From Chromobacterium vaccinii (GTDB lineage: Bacteria; Pseudomonadota; Gammaproteobacteria; Burkholderiales; Chromobacteriaceae), in the NCBI RefSeq assembly GCF_000971335.1, contig NZ_JZJL01000016.1, forward strand, positions 1-64,000: a stretch of DNA of 64,000 nucleotides, written 5' to 3'. Below the pieces are notes generated by a model. That model did not search any database. It had not been told where the DNA came from and saw only the letters and a program-made list of their open reading frames with translations. Position 1 is the first letter of the stretch. Each line of letters begins with the position of its first letter. Of the stretch, positions 54,914 to 63,443 are shown piece after piece. The translations under genes were made by a program, and so were the position numbers.

Positions 54914-54971
54914 CGATGGCTCCTGGTCGTGTGGTAGGAAAGCGGGACGCTTGGTCCGCGCTTGCAAGGGG

Positions 54972-54999
54972 TATACGCAGGGATGCCGCCGATTATTCC
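54972..54999 (-). promoter_or_regulatory. Candidate ECF-sigma promoter
   Basis: On the minus strand GGAATAA (54999-54993), a 15-bp spacer and CGTATA (54977-54972). This shape is common for ECF factors, and the sigma gene is in the operon it would drive, which suggests autoregulation. Inferred from pattern only. Confidence 0.4.
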
Positions 55000-55044
55000 C
55001 GGCAAGGAGAAATTTTTTTGATGGGGAGAGCTGGAGGGATGGCG

Positions 55045-55064
55045 GGGCCGCCGGGAGGCGGCCC
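55045..55064 (-). terminator. Hairpin after the NlpC/P60 gene
   Basis: GGGCCGCC / GGCGGCCC, 8 bp with a 4-nt loop, just after the stop. No T-tract, so only a weak terminator. Confidence 0.45.
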
Positions 55065-55069
55065 GGAAA

Positions 55070-55633
55070 TCAGGCGCGCAGCACGGTGCGCGCGCCCTGA
55101 TAGCGCGGCGCGAAGTAGACGTTGTCCAGCCGCGCGACGCGTATGGTGCTGTTGGTGCGCGGGGCGTGGACGAACTTGCCGTCGCCGATGAAGATGCCCA
55201 TGTGCGAGAACGGCCGGTTCATGGTGTTGAAGAACACCAGGTCGCCGACCTGCATCTGGCTGTCGGATATCGGCCGCGCGATGCCGGCGATCTGCGCGGC
55301 GTTGTGCGGCAGGCGGATGCCGACGGCGTTCTGGTAGATGTAGCTGACCATGCCGCTGCAATCGAGCCCCGCTTCCGGATTGCTGCCGCCGAACTGATAG
55401 CCGCCGTCCAGCAGGCCTATCGTGTACAGCAGAATCTCGCGGCCGTTGCCGTCGGCGGTGATGTTGGACAGCGAGGTGTCGCCGCCCGGCTTGCCCGGGC
55501 GCGGGCGCTGCTGGCTGGTCTTCACCGGCGTGGTGCCGCAGGCGGCGAGCAGGGCCGCCAGGCCTGCCAGCGCAGCGCCTTGAAGCAGGCGGCGGCGGCC
55601 GGCGCCGCCGTCATTCAGCTGGGTGTCTTCCAT
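55070..55633 (-). CDS. NlpC/P60 lipoprotein, cell-wall peptidase
   Basis: A lipoprotein of 187 residues. The signal has RRRLLQG and the lipobox LAAC (residues near 30). The NlpC/P60 domain has the catalytic Cys in GLDCSGMVSY, His in SHMGIFIGDGKFVHA and a downstream His or polar third residue. It would cut gamma-D-glutamyl-diaminopimelate bonds in peptidoglycan. The ATG at 55633 gives a normal signal; the longer ORF from 55783 does not. Confidence 0.87.
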   Translation of the reverse strand: MEDTQLNDGGAGRRRLLQGAALAGLAALLAACGTTPVKTSQQRPRPGKPGGDTSLSNITADGNGREILLYTIGLLDGGYQFGGSNPEAGLDCSGMVSYIYQNAVGIRLPHNAAQIAGIARPISDSQMQVGDLVFFNTMNRPFSHMGIFIGDGKFVHAPRTNSTIRVARLDNVYFAPRYQGARTVLRA

Positions 55634-55951
55634 TGTCGCGTGGACTCCTGTCTTTCCATGCCGCGGAGGGGCTGTCCCCCTCGCATCGCGCGCCGCGGCG
55701 ATTCGTCTGGCTCCCGCGCTTTGCGCGGGAAGGCTGCTTTGGGGGCAGTATAGCGCGAGCAGGGACGCCGGCCCCGGCTCCACTGTAAATGCGGGAGCGG
55801 ATCGGGCTATGGCGGGCGGATGGGCGATGCGGGGTGAATGGCGCTCGGGTGGGCCGCGCCGGCATGCGGACGCCCGTGATTTTCCATGGATATCGCGCCT
55901 GCCCGGCTAAAATGGAAGCTCGATTCGACATCTTTCCGAGGGGGATGCGCC

Positions 55952-56956
55952 GTGAATATTGTAACGGTCTCCACAATCGTTTTGAGGATCGCGTCGCTGA
56001 TGCGCCGCGCGTTGCCGCGGGCATTGGCGATCCTCATCGGGCTGGTCCCGCTTCATGCCCTGTCCGCTGAAATCGCCTACATCACCGCCAAGGCGGATCT
56101 GCCGTTCTGGAACACGGTCGGCAAGGGCGTGAAGGCGGTGGCGGAGGAGAATGGCTACGCGTTTTCGGAGCTGGACAGCAAGCTCAACGCGGAAATGCAG
56201 CTGAACAATGTCCGCCAGGCCATCGATCGCCATGTCGCGGGGATCGTGATTTCTCCGACCAACAGCAAATCGGCCGAGGAGGCGCTCACCCTGGCCCGGC
56301 GGGCCGGCATTCCGGTCGCCATCGCCGATATCGGCGCCAGCGGCGGCGATTACGTCAGCTTCGTCAAATCGGACAACTACCGCGGCGCATACGATGTGGG
56401 GGCGGAGTTGGCTAAGGCGCTTAAGGCGCGAAACTGGAGCGGCGGCGCTTACGGCATGGTCACCATCGAATTGTCCAGGAAGAACGGCCAGGACCGCACC
56501 AATGGATTCCGCGACGCGATGAAGGACGCCGGCTTTCCGCGGGAGATCGTGCTCAGGCAGATGAAGGATTACTCCGCCGAGGAGACTTACCGCTACGTTA
56601 AGGAAATGCTGGCCGCGCATCCGATGGCGCGGGGTTTCTTCATCGAAACCGATCAGCCGGTGGACGGGGCGATGCGGGCGATACGGGAGGCGGGCAAGGA
56701 AAAACAGGTGCTGCTGGTCTCCTTCGACGCGATGCCGGACGTGGTCCGCCTGCTCAAGAGCGATGCCTTGGTCGCCGTCGGCATGCAGCAACCTTATCTG
56801 ATGGGCAGCTCCGCCGCCGGCGCGCTGGTTTCGCATTTGCATGGCCGCCCGCCGGCCAAGGAAATCCTGGTGCCCATCCTGGTGGCCACTCGCCGCAATG
56901 TCGACCAACTGATGCCGGTCGCCTCGAAAACGGTGTTCGGCAAACCGCTGAAGTGA
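55952..56956 (+). CDS. Periplasmic sugar-binding-like protein (RbsB/LacI fold)
   Basis: A substrate-binding protein of 334 residues with a signal segment (ALPRALAILIGLVPLHALSA). The Peripla_BP_4 pattern is clear: EIAYITAKADLPFWNTVGKGVKAVAEENGY, GIVISPTNSKSAEEAL and VLLVSFDAMPDVVRLL. The GTG at 55952 follows GAGGGGG; ATG 56000 is an alternative. There is no permease or ATPase next to it, so it may serve a distant transporter or a sensor. Confidence 0.82.
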   Translation: MNIVTVSTIVLRIASLMRRALPRALAILIGLVPLHALSAEIAYITAKADLPFWNTVGKGVKAVAEENGYAFSELDSKLNAEMQLNNVRQAIDRHVAGIVISPTNSKSAEEALTLARRAGIPVAIADIGASGGDYVSFVKSDNYRGAYDVGAELAKALKARNWSGGAYGMVTIELSRKNGQDRTNGFRDAMKDAGFPREIVLRQMKDYSAEETYRYVKEMLAAHPMARGFFIETDQPVDGAMRAIREAGKEKQVLLVSFDAMPDVVRLLKSDALVAVGMQQPYLMGSSAAGALVSHLHGRPPAKEILVPILVATRRNVDQLMPVASKTVFGKPLK

Positions 56957-56962
56957 CCGGCC

Positions 56963-57760
56963 TCACGGCATCATTCGGGTCATTTCATTGTTGCGGATCA
57001 GATCGCGGATGGTGGCGTTGAACGACTGCTGCAGCGCGCGGCCGTCTTTCGACGCGCGGCTGAGCTCGAAGTGCAGGCCGGTGGGCGTGTCGCCGGGCAG
57101 GTCGGCGCGGCGGAGCGCCGGCCCGTTGAACAGATCGCGCAGCGTCGCATCGCGTTCCGACAGGCTGTCCACCACTTCGCGTATTTCGATGAAGACGTCG
57201 CAGCGGCCTTCGGTGACCTTGGCGATCGCGCTGCGCTCGTTTTTCGAGCCTATGTCCTGGCGCGAGGGGTCGATGCCGAACGCGTCCAGGCGGTTGCCGA
57301 ACAGGCCGCACACGGTATAGCGCTTGAGATCGGACAGCGCGCGCAGCGGCGCGCCCTTCGGGTGCTTTCTGGCGGAATAGAAATACAGGTGATGGACTTC
57401 GGCGTAGGCGTCGGTGGCCAGGAAGCGTTTCTCGTCTAGCTCGCGGGAGGGAACGTCGATGGCGATGTCGATCTGGCCGTGGGCGACCATTTCGCGGCAA
57501 CGCTTCCACGGCAATCTTTCGATGACCGCCGGCTCGCGCCCCGCCCGCCTCAGCGCGCGCTGCAACACGTTGATGGCGAGCCCGGTGTCCTGGGCGCCGC
57601 CGGCGAAGCCGGACGAGGAGGTGAATACATAGGGCGGGAAGTCCACGTCGGAAGCGCAGGCGAGCGGCGCGCCCTGGGCGGCGCCGGCAAGCATCGCCAG
57701 CGCGGCCGCGAGCCGCCAGCCTTGCCCATGCCGCGGTTTTCGGCTCTCGAGTGGCGCCAC
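56963..57760 (-). CDS. Periplasmic binding protein, SBP_bac_3 type
   Basis: An exported protein of 265 residues similar to amino-acid-binding proteins (family 3): ACASDVDFPPYVF, LPWKRCREMVAHGQIDIAIDVPS, YTVCGLFG. GTG 57760 is the start, because GGAGG is well placed before it. It is convergent with the preceding binding-protein gene. No transporter genes are adjacent; this form is common among solitary sensors and polar-amino-acid-like proteins. Confidence 0.8.
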   Translation of the reverse strand: MAPLESRKPRHGQGWRLAAALAMLAGAAQGAPLACASDVDFPPYVFTSSSGFAGGAQDTGLAINVLQRALRRAGREPAVIERLPWKRCREMVAHGQIDIAIDVPSRELDEKRFLATDAYAEVHHLYFYSARKHPKGAPLRALSDLKRYTVCGLFGNRLDAFGIDPSRQDIGSKNERSAIAKVTEGRCDVFIEIREVVDSLSERDATLRDLFNGPALRRADLPGDTPTGLHFELSRASKDGRALQQSFNATIRDLIRNNEMTRMMP

Positions 57761-57916
57761 ATGTCCTCCGCCCCGTGTCTGGTTGGGTCCTGGCGACGCA
57801 GGCCGCAGCGCGGCTTGGAGAGGCTGGATGGAGTCCGGGCGTCGCCTCTGCTCCTTCCGGTGTAGCCCATTCGCGGCCGGGCGGCAAAGCGCCGCCCGCC
57901 GCAGCGGAGCGGAGAC

Positions 57917-59830
57917 TCAGCGGCCGCGTTGCTCCAGGTCTTCCCAGCGGGCCAGCTTTTCCAGCAGCAGCTCGTCGATTTCCTCAATGCGCTGTTGCCA
58001 GGCGATGGCCTCCTTGGGCGTGTCGCGGTAGCAGTTGGGATCAAGCAGGCGCTGGTTCAGCTCGGCCTGCTCCGTCTCCAGCGCGCCGATCTGGTCCGGC
58101 AACGCCGCCAGCTCGCGGGTTTCGTTGTAGGACAGCTTGTTGCGCGCGGCCTTGGGCTTGTCCTGGCGCGCGGGCGCGGCGGTCTGAGCGCTTTCCTTGG
58201 CCTTTTCGGCGGTAGTGAGCTCGGCCATGCGTTTCTTGGCGTCCAGCCAGTCCTGGTAGCCGCCCGGATACTCTTCCAGCCGGCCTTCGCCCTCGAAGGC
58301 GATCACCTGGGTGACCACGTTGTCGAGGAAGGCGCGGTCGTGGCTGACCAGAAACACGGTGCCCGAATACTGGGCGATCACGTCTTCCAGCAATTCCAGC
58401 GTGTCGATGTCGAGGTCGTTGGTCGGCTCGTCCAGCACCAGCACATTGGCCGGGCGGGTGAACAAGCGGGCCAGCAGCAGGCGGTTGCGTTCGCCGCCGG
58501 ACAGCGAGCGCACCGGGCTCCTGGCGCGCTGCGGCGAGAACAGGAAGTCTTCCAGATAGCTCATCACGTGTTTCTTCACGCCGCCGATTTCGACGAAGTC
58601 GTTGCCCTGGCTGATCACGTCGGCCACGCTCATTTCCTCGTCCAGCTGCTCGCGGAACTGGTCGAAGTAGGCGATTTCCAGCTTGGTGCCTTGCTTGACC
58701 GAGCCGGAGTCGGGTTCGAGCTCGCCCAGGATCAGTTTGAGCAGCGTGGTCTTGCCGGCGCCGTTGGGCCCGATCAGGCCGATCTTGTCGCCGCGCAGGA
58801 TGCGGCTGGTGAAGCCGCGGATCAGCTGCCTGCCGCCGAAGCCCTTGCCGACGTGTTCCAGCTCGGCCACCAGCTTGCCGGAGCGCTCGCCGGCGTCCAA
58901 TTGGAAGTTCACCTTGCCGACGCGCTCGCGGCGGGCGGACCGCTCGCGGCGGATGGCCTCCAGCCGGCGCACGCGGCCTTCGTTGCGGGTGCGGCGCGCC
59001 TCGATGCCCTTGCGGATCCACACTTCTTCCTGAGCGTGGAATTTATCGAACACGCGATTCTGCTCTTCTTCGATGGCCAGCTCTTCCGCCTTGCGGGTCT
59101 GGTAGGCGGAGAAGCTGCCCGGGTAGCTGCGCAGGATGCCGCGGTCGAGTTCGATGATGCGGGTGGCGACGTTGTCGAGGAAGCGGCGGTCATGGGTGAT
59201 CAGCAGCACGCTGCCCGAGAAGCCTTTGATCAGGCTTTCCAGCCATTCGATGGCGGAAACGTCCAGGTGGTTGGTCGGCTCGTCCAGCAGCAGCACGTCC
59301 GGTTTGGACGCCAGCGCGCGCGCCAGCGCCACACGTTTTTTCCAGCCGCCGGACAGCGCCGAGATGCGGGCGTCGGCGTCCAGGTCCAGGTGGCTCAGCG
59401 TGGACGAGATCAGCGCGTCGAATTGCCAGCCGCCGCGGGCTTCGAGCTCGTGCTGGATGGTTTCCATCCGCGCCAGCGCCTGCTCGTGGTCGGCGTCGGC
59501 CTGCGTCAGCTGCTGGGTGACCTTGTGATAGTCGGTCAGCAGCGCCTTCAATTCGCCCAGGCCCTCGGCCACCGCCTCGAAGACAGTGTGCTCGGGGTTG
59601 AATTCCGGTTCCTGCGGCACGTAGGCGACCTTGACGTCGCCCTTGGTGTTGATGCGGCCGTCGTCCAGCTGCACCGCGCCGGCGATGCCTTTCAGCAGCG
59701 ACGACTTGCCCGCGCCGTTGCGGCCGATCAGGCCGACCGCCTCGCCCGGTTCCAGGGCGAAGTCTACGTTGTCCAGCAGCGCGTGGTGTCCGAAGGCGAG
59801 GCACGCCTTCTCGACGGTAATCAGGGCCAT
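57917..59830 (-). CDS. uup: ABC-F ATPase Uup
   Basis: A cytosolic ABC-F protein of 637 residues with two ATPase domains and no membrane part. Walker A motifs are GRNGAGKSS and GPNGAGKTTLLK, signature motifs LSGGWKKR and LSGGERNR, and Walker B LLLDEPTNHLD and LVLDEPTNDLD. A C-terminal coiled coil (about 555-637) is typical of Uup, which binds DNA and affects ribosome function and transposon excision in E. coli. It is alone on its strand. Confidence 0.92.
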   Translation of the reverse strand: MALITVEKACLAFGHHALLDNVDFALEPGEAVGLIGRNGAGKSSLLKGIAGAVQLDDGRINTKGDVKVAYVPQEPEFNPEHTVFEAVAEGLGELKALLTDYHKVTQQLTQADADHEQALARMETIQHELEARGGWQFDALISSTLSHLDLDADARISALSGGWKKRVALARALASKPDVLLLDEPTNHLDVSAIEWLESLIKGFSGSVLLITHDRRFLDNVATRIIELDRGILRSYPGSFSAYQTRKAEELAIEEEQNRVFDKFHAQEEVWIRKGIEARRTRNEGRVRRLEAIRRERSARRERVGKVNFQLDAGERSGKLVAELEHVGKGFGGRQLIRGFTSRILRGDKIGLIGPNGAGKTTLLKLILGELEPDSGSVKQGTKLEIAYFDQFREQLDEEMSVADVISQGNDFVEIGGVKKHVMSYLEDFLFSPQRARSPVRSLSGGERNRLLLARLFTRPANVLVLDEPTNDLDIDTLELLEDVIAQYSGTVFLVSHDRAFLDNVVTQVIAFEGEGRLEEYPGGYQDWLDAKKRMAELTTAEKAKESAQTAAPARQDKPKAARNKLSYNETRELAALPDQIGALETEQAELNQRLLDPNCYRDTPKEAIAWQQRIEEIDELLLEKLARWEDLEQRGR

Positions 59831-59963
59831 GTTCTGTGTGTCTTGCTAGATGGGAAAATACCGGCCAGTTTAACACGATGGCCCTGCCGGCGGACGGGTC
59901 GCCTGGCGGCTTCGGGGCTGATACAATGCGCGCCGAATCAACATTTGTCCGAAAGGTCCCGCC

Positions 59964-60320
59964 ATGTATTTCGTCGACCGCGCCGTTGCCGTGATCAAAC
60001 CGAAGCAACCGTTCCTGGATTGGCTGAACCAGCTGCCGGACACCGACATGATCGACCTGTCGCTGGACAGCCTGCGCAGCGACTGCACCGCCATCCTGCT
60101 GCCGGAGTTCATCGAGCCGGAAGAGGGCGTCGCCCATATCGACGAGATCAGCGAACAGCTGTTCAAGATGGAACTCGCGTCCTGGGACGAGGACGAAGCC
60201 CTGTGGCCCAAGGATTTGTCGCTGAAGGCGTTCTGGGAGTGGTTCGACGTGGAAATCCACTCCACGGTGATGGACAGCGTCGACGACGACATCACCAACA
60301 GCCCGGCCAGCGAGCTGTAA
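59964..60320 (+). CDS. Conserved acidic protein, unknown function
   Basis: A cytosolic protein of 118 residues, strongly acidic at its C-terminus. MYFVDRAVAVIKPKQPFLDWL and LASWDEDEALWPKDLSLKAFWEWFDVEIHSTVMDSVDDDI are distinctive. I do not know a named function. GAAAGG lies upstream of the ATG. It comes first, 5 nt before the YgfX-like gene, so the two are probably co-translated. Confidence 0.7.
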   Translation: MYFVDRAVAVIKPKQPFLDWLNQLPDTDMIDLSLDSLRSDCTAILLPEFIEPEEGVAHIDEISEQLFKMELASWDEDEALWPKDLSLKAFWEWFDVEIHSTVMDSVDDDITNSPASEL

Positions 60321-60325
60321 AACCC

Positions 60326-60784
60326 ATGCGCGAACGGCCGCCGCTGCAACCCTTCTCGGTGCCGCTGCGGCCGTCGCGGTGGTGGCTGGCCTTGGTGTCG
60401 GCCGCTTTCGCCGGCTACGCGGCCGTCGTGGCCTGGCACCTGCCGGCGGCTTATCTGATCAGCGTGCCGGCCGCCGCCTGGCTGGCGCGGCGCGCGCTGC
60501 GCGCCGACGGATGGCTGCGGGGCGACGCGCCGGAGCGGCTGGAAATCGACCCGCGCGGCCGCTTGTTCCTGTGCCGCGGAGACGAGCGGCGCGAGGCGGA
60601 GGTGCAGGATGATTGCTTCGTCACGCCGCTGCTGACGGTGCTGAGCGCTAGGCAGGACGGCAGGCGCCGCAGCGTGATGCTGTGGCCGGATTCGGCCGGC
60701 GCCGAAGCGCGCCGCCTGCTCAGAGTTTACCTGCTGTGGTTCCATCTGCCGCAGCCTGAAGAAGAGACGGAAACCCACCGATGA
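60326..60784 (+). CDS. YgfX/CptA-like membrane protein
   Basis: A 152-residue protein with two transmembrane helices (about residues 20-50) and a soluble tail with RLEIDPRGRLFL ... VTPLLTVLSA ... RRRSVMLWPDSAGAEARRLLRVYLLW, the pattern of YgfX (toxin CptA family, PF07254). In E. coli it pairs with SdhE/YgfY; here the upstream partner is an unrelated acidic protein. It overlaps the folC start by 4 nt (ATGA). Confidence 0.65.
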   Translation: MRERPPLQPFSVPLRPSRWWLALVSAAFAGYAAVVAWHLPAAYLISVPAAAWLARRALRADGWLRGDAPERLEIDPRGRLFLCRGDERREAEVQDDCFVTPLLTVLSARQDGRRRSVMLWPDSAGAEARRLLRVYLLWFHLPQPEEETETHR

Positions 60785-62049
60785 CGATGAAAAAGACGCT
60801 GGACGACTGGCTGAGCTGGCAGGAAAGCCTGCACACGGCGGCGATAGACATGGGCCTGGCCCGCGTGTCCCGGGTGCGCGACGCGATGGGCCTCAAGCCC
60901 GCCTGTCCGGTGATCATGGTGGCCGGCACCAACGGCAAGGGCTCCACCTGCGCGATGCTGTCCAGCATGTTCCGCGCCGCCGGCTTCAGGGTCGGCGCGT
61001 ATACCTCGCCGCACATCCTGCGTTACAACGAGCGCATCGCCATCGATCTGAAGCCGGCCAGCGACGAGCGCATCATCGCCAGCTTCGAGGCGATAGACGC
61101 CGCGCGCGGCGACACCACGCTGACCTATTTCGAATTCGGCACACTGGCCGCGGTGCACAGCTTCGTCGCCGAAAAGGTGGACGTGATCATCCTGGAAGTG
61201 GGGCTGGGCGGCAGGCTGGACGCGGTCAACATCTTCGAGCCGGACGTCTCCGTCGTCGTCAGCGTGGACCTGGACCATCAGGCCATCCTGGGCGACAACC
61301 GCGAGGACATCGGCTTCGAAAAGGCCGGCATCTATCGCGCCGGCAAGCCGGCGATCTGCGTAGACCCCGAGCCGCCCACGCGGCTGCTGGACCACGCGGC
61401 AGCCATCGGCGCGGATCTGAAGCTGTACGGCCGCGACTTCGGCTACACCCGGATGGACAACCAGTGGTCGTTCCGCTGCGGCGACCATGCCCGCCACGCG
61501 CTGCCCATCCCGGCGCTGCGCGGCGCTTACCAGATGGTCAACGCCTGCGGCGCCCTGGCCGTGCTGGAGGCGATCCGCGACAAGCTGCCGGTTGGCATAG
61601 GCGCGATCAAGCAGGGTCTGGTGGAGGTGGAGTGGCCGGGCCGCTTCCAGGTGCTGCCGGGCCGCCCGGCGGTGGTGCTGGATGTCGGACACAACCCGCA
61701 TGCGGTAAAGGCGATGGTGGCCGCGCTCAAGCAGCTGCCGTACGCGGAGAACCGCTACGCGGTGTTCTCGATGCTGGCGGACAAGGACATGGCGGCGGTG
61801 GTTGAGCTGGCGAAGGGCGAATTCGACCACTGGCTGGCCGCCGGGCTGGACATGCCGCGCGGCCAGAGCGGCGAAGCCATCGCCGCGGCGCTGAAAAATG
61901 CCGGCGTCGTGTCGGTGTCGGCTTTCGATACAGTCGCCCAAGCGTGGTCGGCAGCCTTATCGCGGGCCGGCGACAATGATAGAATCGTCGTTTTCGGATC
62001 ATTCCACACCGTAGCGGAAGTGGAAGCGGCCCGGCGACACCCGGTTTGA
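60781..62049 (+). CDS. folC: Dihydrofolate/folylpolyglutamate synthase
   Basis: Adds L-glutamate to dihydropteroate and folates. 422 residues. ATP-binding VAGTNGKGSTCAML near residue 47, the folate segment TSPHILRYNERIAID, VGLGGRLDAVN, and the C-terminal VLDVGHNPHA are all present. It heads the folC-SPOR-cvpA-purF run found in many proteobacteria. Confidence 0.95.
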   Translation: MTMKKTLDDWLSWQESLHTAAIDMGLARVSRVRDAMGLKPACPVIMVAGTNGKGSTCAMLSSMFRAAGFRVGAYTSPHILRYNERIAIDLKPASDERIIASFEAIDAARGDTTLTYFEFGTLAAVHSFVAEKVDVIILEVGLGGRLDAVNIFEPDVSVVVSVDLDHQAILGDNREDIGFEKAGIYRAGKPAICVDPEPPTRLLDHAAAIGADLKLYGRDFGYTRMDNQWSFRCGDHARHALPIPALRGAYQMVNACGALAVLEAIRDKLPVGIGAIKQGLVEVEWPGRFQVLPGRPAVVLDVGHNPHAVKAMVAALKQLPYAENRYAVFSMLADKDMAAVVELAKGEFDHWLAAGLDMPRGQSGEAIAAALKNAGVVSVSAFDTVAQAWSAALSRAGDNDRIVVFGSFHTVAEVEAARRHPV

Positions 62050-62056
62050 GGAATGC

Positions 62057-62821
62057 ATGGCACTGTCCAGCCACGATGAACTGATATTGCTGAGAAAGCG
62101 CGCCCGCCGCCGCCTGGTGGGCGCGGTGGTGCTGGTTTCCATCGCCACCGTCGTTTTGTGGAACGTGGTGGGCCATCTGCCGGAACAGCAGATGAAGCCC
62201 GAGTCCATCGAGATCATGGGCGGCGCGTCTGCGCCGGTGGCCGCTTCCGCGCCCGCCGCGGCCGCGAAGCCCGCCGCGTCGCAGGCGGTGGCGGACGCCG
62301 CCGTTCCGGCACCCGCGCCAGGCAACGCCACCGAGTTGCCGGCCAACCTGTCTTCCGTCATCGCGCCGCCGCCGGCGGAAACCGCCAAGCCAGCCGCGAA
62401 GCCGGCTCCGGCCGTGGCGGAAGCCGCGCCGAAACCGGAACCCAGGCCCGAACCGAAACCCAAGCCTGAGCCCAAACCGGAAAAACGCAAGGAAGAGCCC
62501 AAAGCCGAGAAGCCGCGCAAGGCCGATCCGGCGGCCATCCTGGAAGGCCGCGTCGATCCGGACAGCCATCAGGCCAAGGCTGAACCGGCCCATGGCAAGT
62601 CAGTGATCCAGCTGGCGGCACTGTCCGATCCGGCCAAGGTGGACGCGTTGCGCGGCAAGCTCTCCGCCATCGGCGTGACCGCCCACTTTTCCAAGGTGGA
62701 AACCAGCAAGGGCGAAGTGACCCGCGTCCGCGTCGGTCCGTTCGCCAGCCAGGCTGAGGCGCAGGCCGCGCTGCAGAAGCTGGCCAAGTCCGGCATCAAC
62801 GGCATCATCATCAACAAGTAG
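62057..62821 (+). CDS. SPOR-domain membrane protein (DedD-like)
   Basis: A bitopic protein of 254 residues: short cytoplasmic N-terminus, one helix (about 21-38), a long Ala/Pro/Lys-rich linker with Pro-Lys-Pro-Glu repeats, and a SPOR domain at the end (KSVIQLAALSDPAKVDALRGKLSAIGV ... VRVGPFASQAEAQAALQKL). SPOR domains bind peptidoglycan at the division site. It lies between folC and cvpA, the place of dedD. Confidence 0.87.
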   Translation: MALSSHDELILLRKRARRRLVGAVVLVSIATVVLWNVVGHLPEQQMKPESIEIMGGASAPVAASAPAAAAKPAASQAVADAAVPAPAPGNATELPANLSSVIAPPPAETAKPAAKPAPAVAEAAPKPEPRPEPKPKPEPKPEKRKEEPKAEKPRKADPAAILEGRVDPDSHQAKAEPAHGKSVIQLAALSDPAKVDALRGKLSAIGVTAHFSKVETSKGEVTRVRVGPFASQAEAQAALQKLAKSGINGIIINK

Positions 62822-62826
62822 CCGCC

Positions 62827-63345
62827 ATGACCGTGTTCGACTATATCGCAATAGCCATCATCGCCGGATCGGTGCTGATGGCCCTGATGCGCGGTCTGAT
62901 CGCCGAGGTGCTGTCGCTGGGCTCGTGGCTGATCGCCTTCTGGTGCGCGAAGCAGTTTTCGCCGCTGGCGATGGCCTTCCTGCCGGCCAGCCTGCAGAGC
63001 GAGGGTTTGCGCATGGTGGCCGGCTTTGTGCTGGTCTTTTTCCTGGTGTGGCTGGCCACCGCCTTGCTGCGGGTGACGCTGACCGGACTGATCGACAGCA
63101 TAGGCCTGGGCGCGGTCAACCGGCTGCTGGGCGGCATGTTCGGCCTGGCGCGGGGCATGGTGCTGGTGACGGCGCTGGTGCTGTTGGGCGGATTGAGCAA
63201 TCTGCCGCAGAAGCCTATGTGGAGGAACGCGGTGCTCGCGGCTCCATTCGAATCTCTGGCCTTGTCATTGAGGCCATGGTTGCCGCCAACGATGGCGGAC
63301 AATTTGCACTACGACTCGCCCGGCGGCCTGCCGCCGGACAGTTAG
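62827..63345 (+). CDS. cvpA: CvpA family membrane protein
   Basis: An inner-membrane protein of 172 residues with four helices, the Colicin V production family (VFDYIAIAIIAGSVLMALMRGLIAEVLSLGSWLIAF; AVNRLLGGMFGLARGMVLV). It lies next to purF in most proteobacteria. Its start is 5 nt after the SPOR gene. Confidence 0.9.
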   Translation: MTVFDYIAIAIIAGSVLMALMRGLIAEVLSLGSWLIAFWCAKQFSPLAMAFLPASLQSEGLRMVAGFVLVFFLVWLATALLRVTLTGLIDSIGLGAVNRLLGGMFGLARGMVLVTALVLLGGLSNLPQKPMWRNAVLAAPFESLALSLRPWLPPTMADNLHYDSPGGLPPDS

Positions 63346-63350
63346 GCGAG

Positions 63351-63394
63351 AGAGGCGGAATATCTTGATATCTTTACTTCAAGATTCCGCCTCT
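63351..63394 (+). terminator. Hairpin between cvpA and purF
   Basis: AGAGGCGGAA / TTCCGCCTCT (10 bp), with a further inner TCTTGA / TCAAGA stem, followed by TTCTTTT. It lies after cvpA and 50 nt before purF, and may terminate cvpA or attenuate purF. Confidence 0.75.
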
Positions 63395-63443
63395 TTCTTT
63401 TGGGCTTTTCCTTTTCAGCAAGTTGGGATAGAGGGCATTAAAG

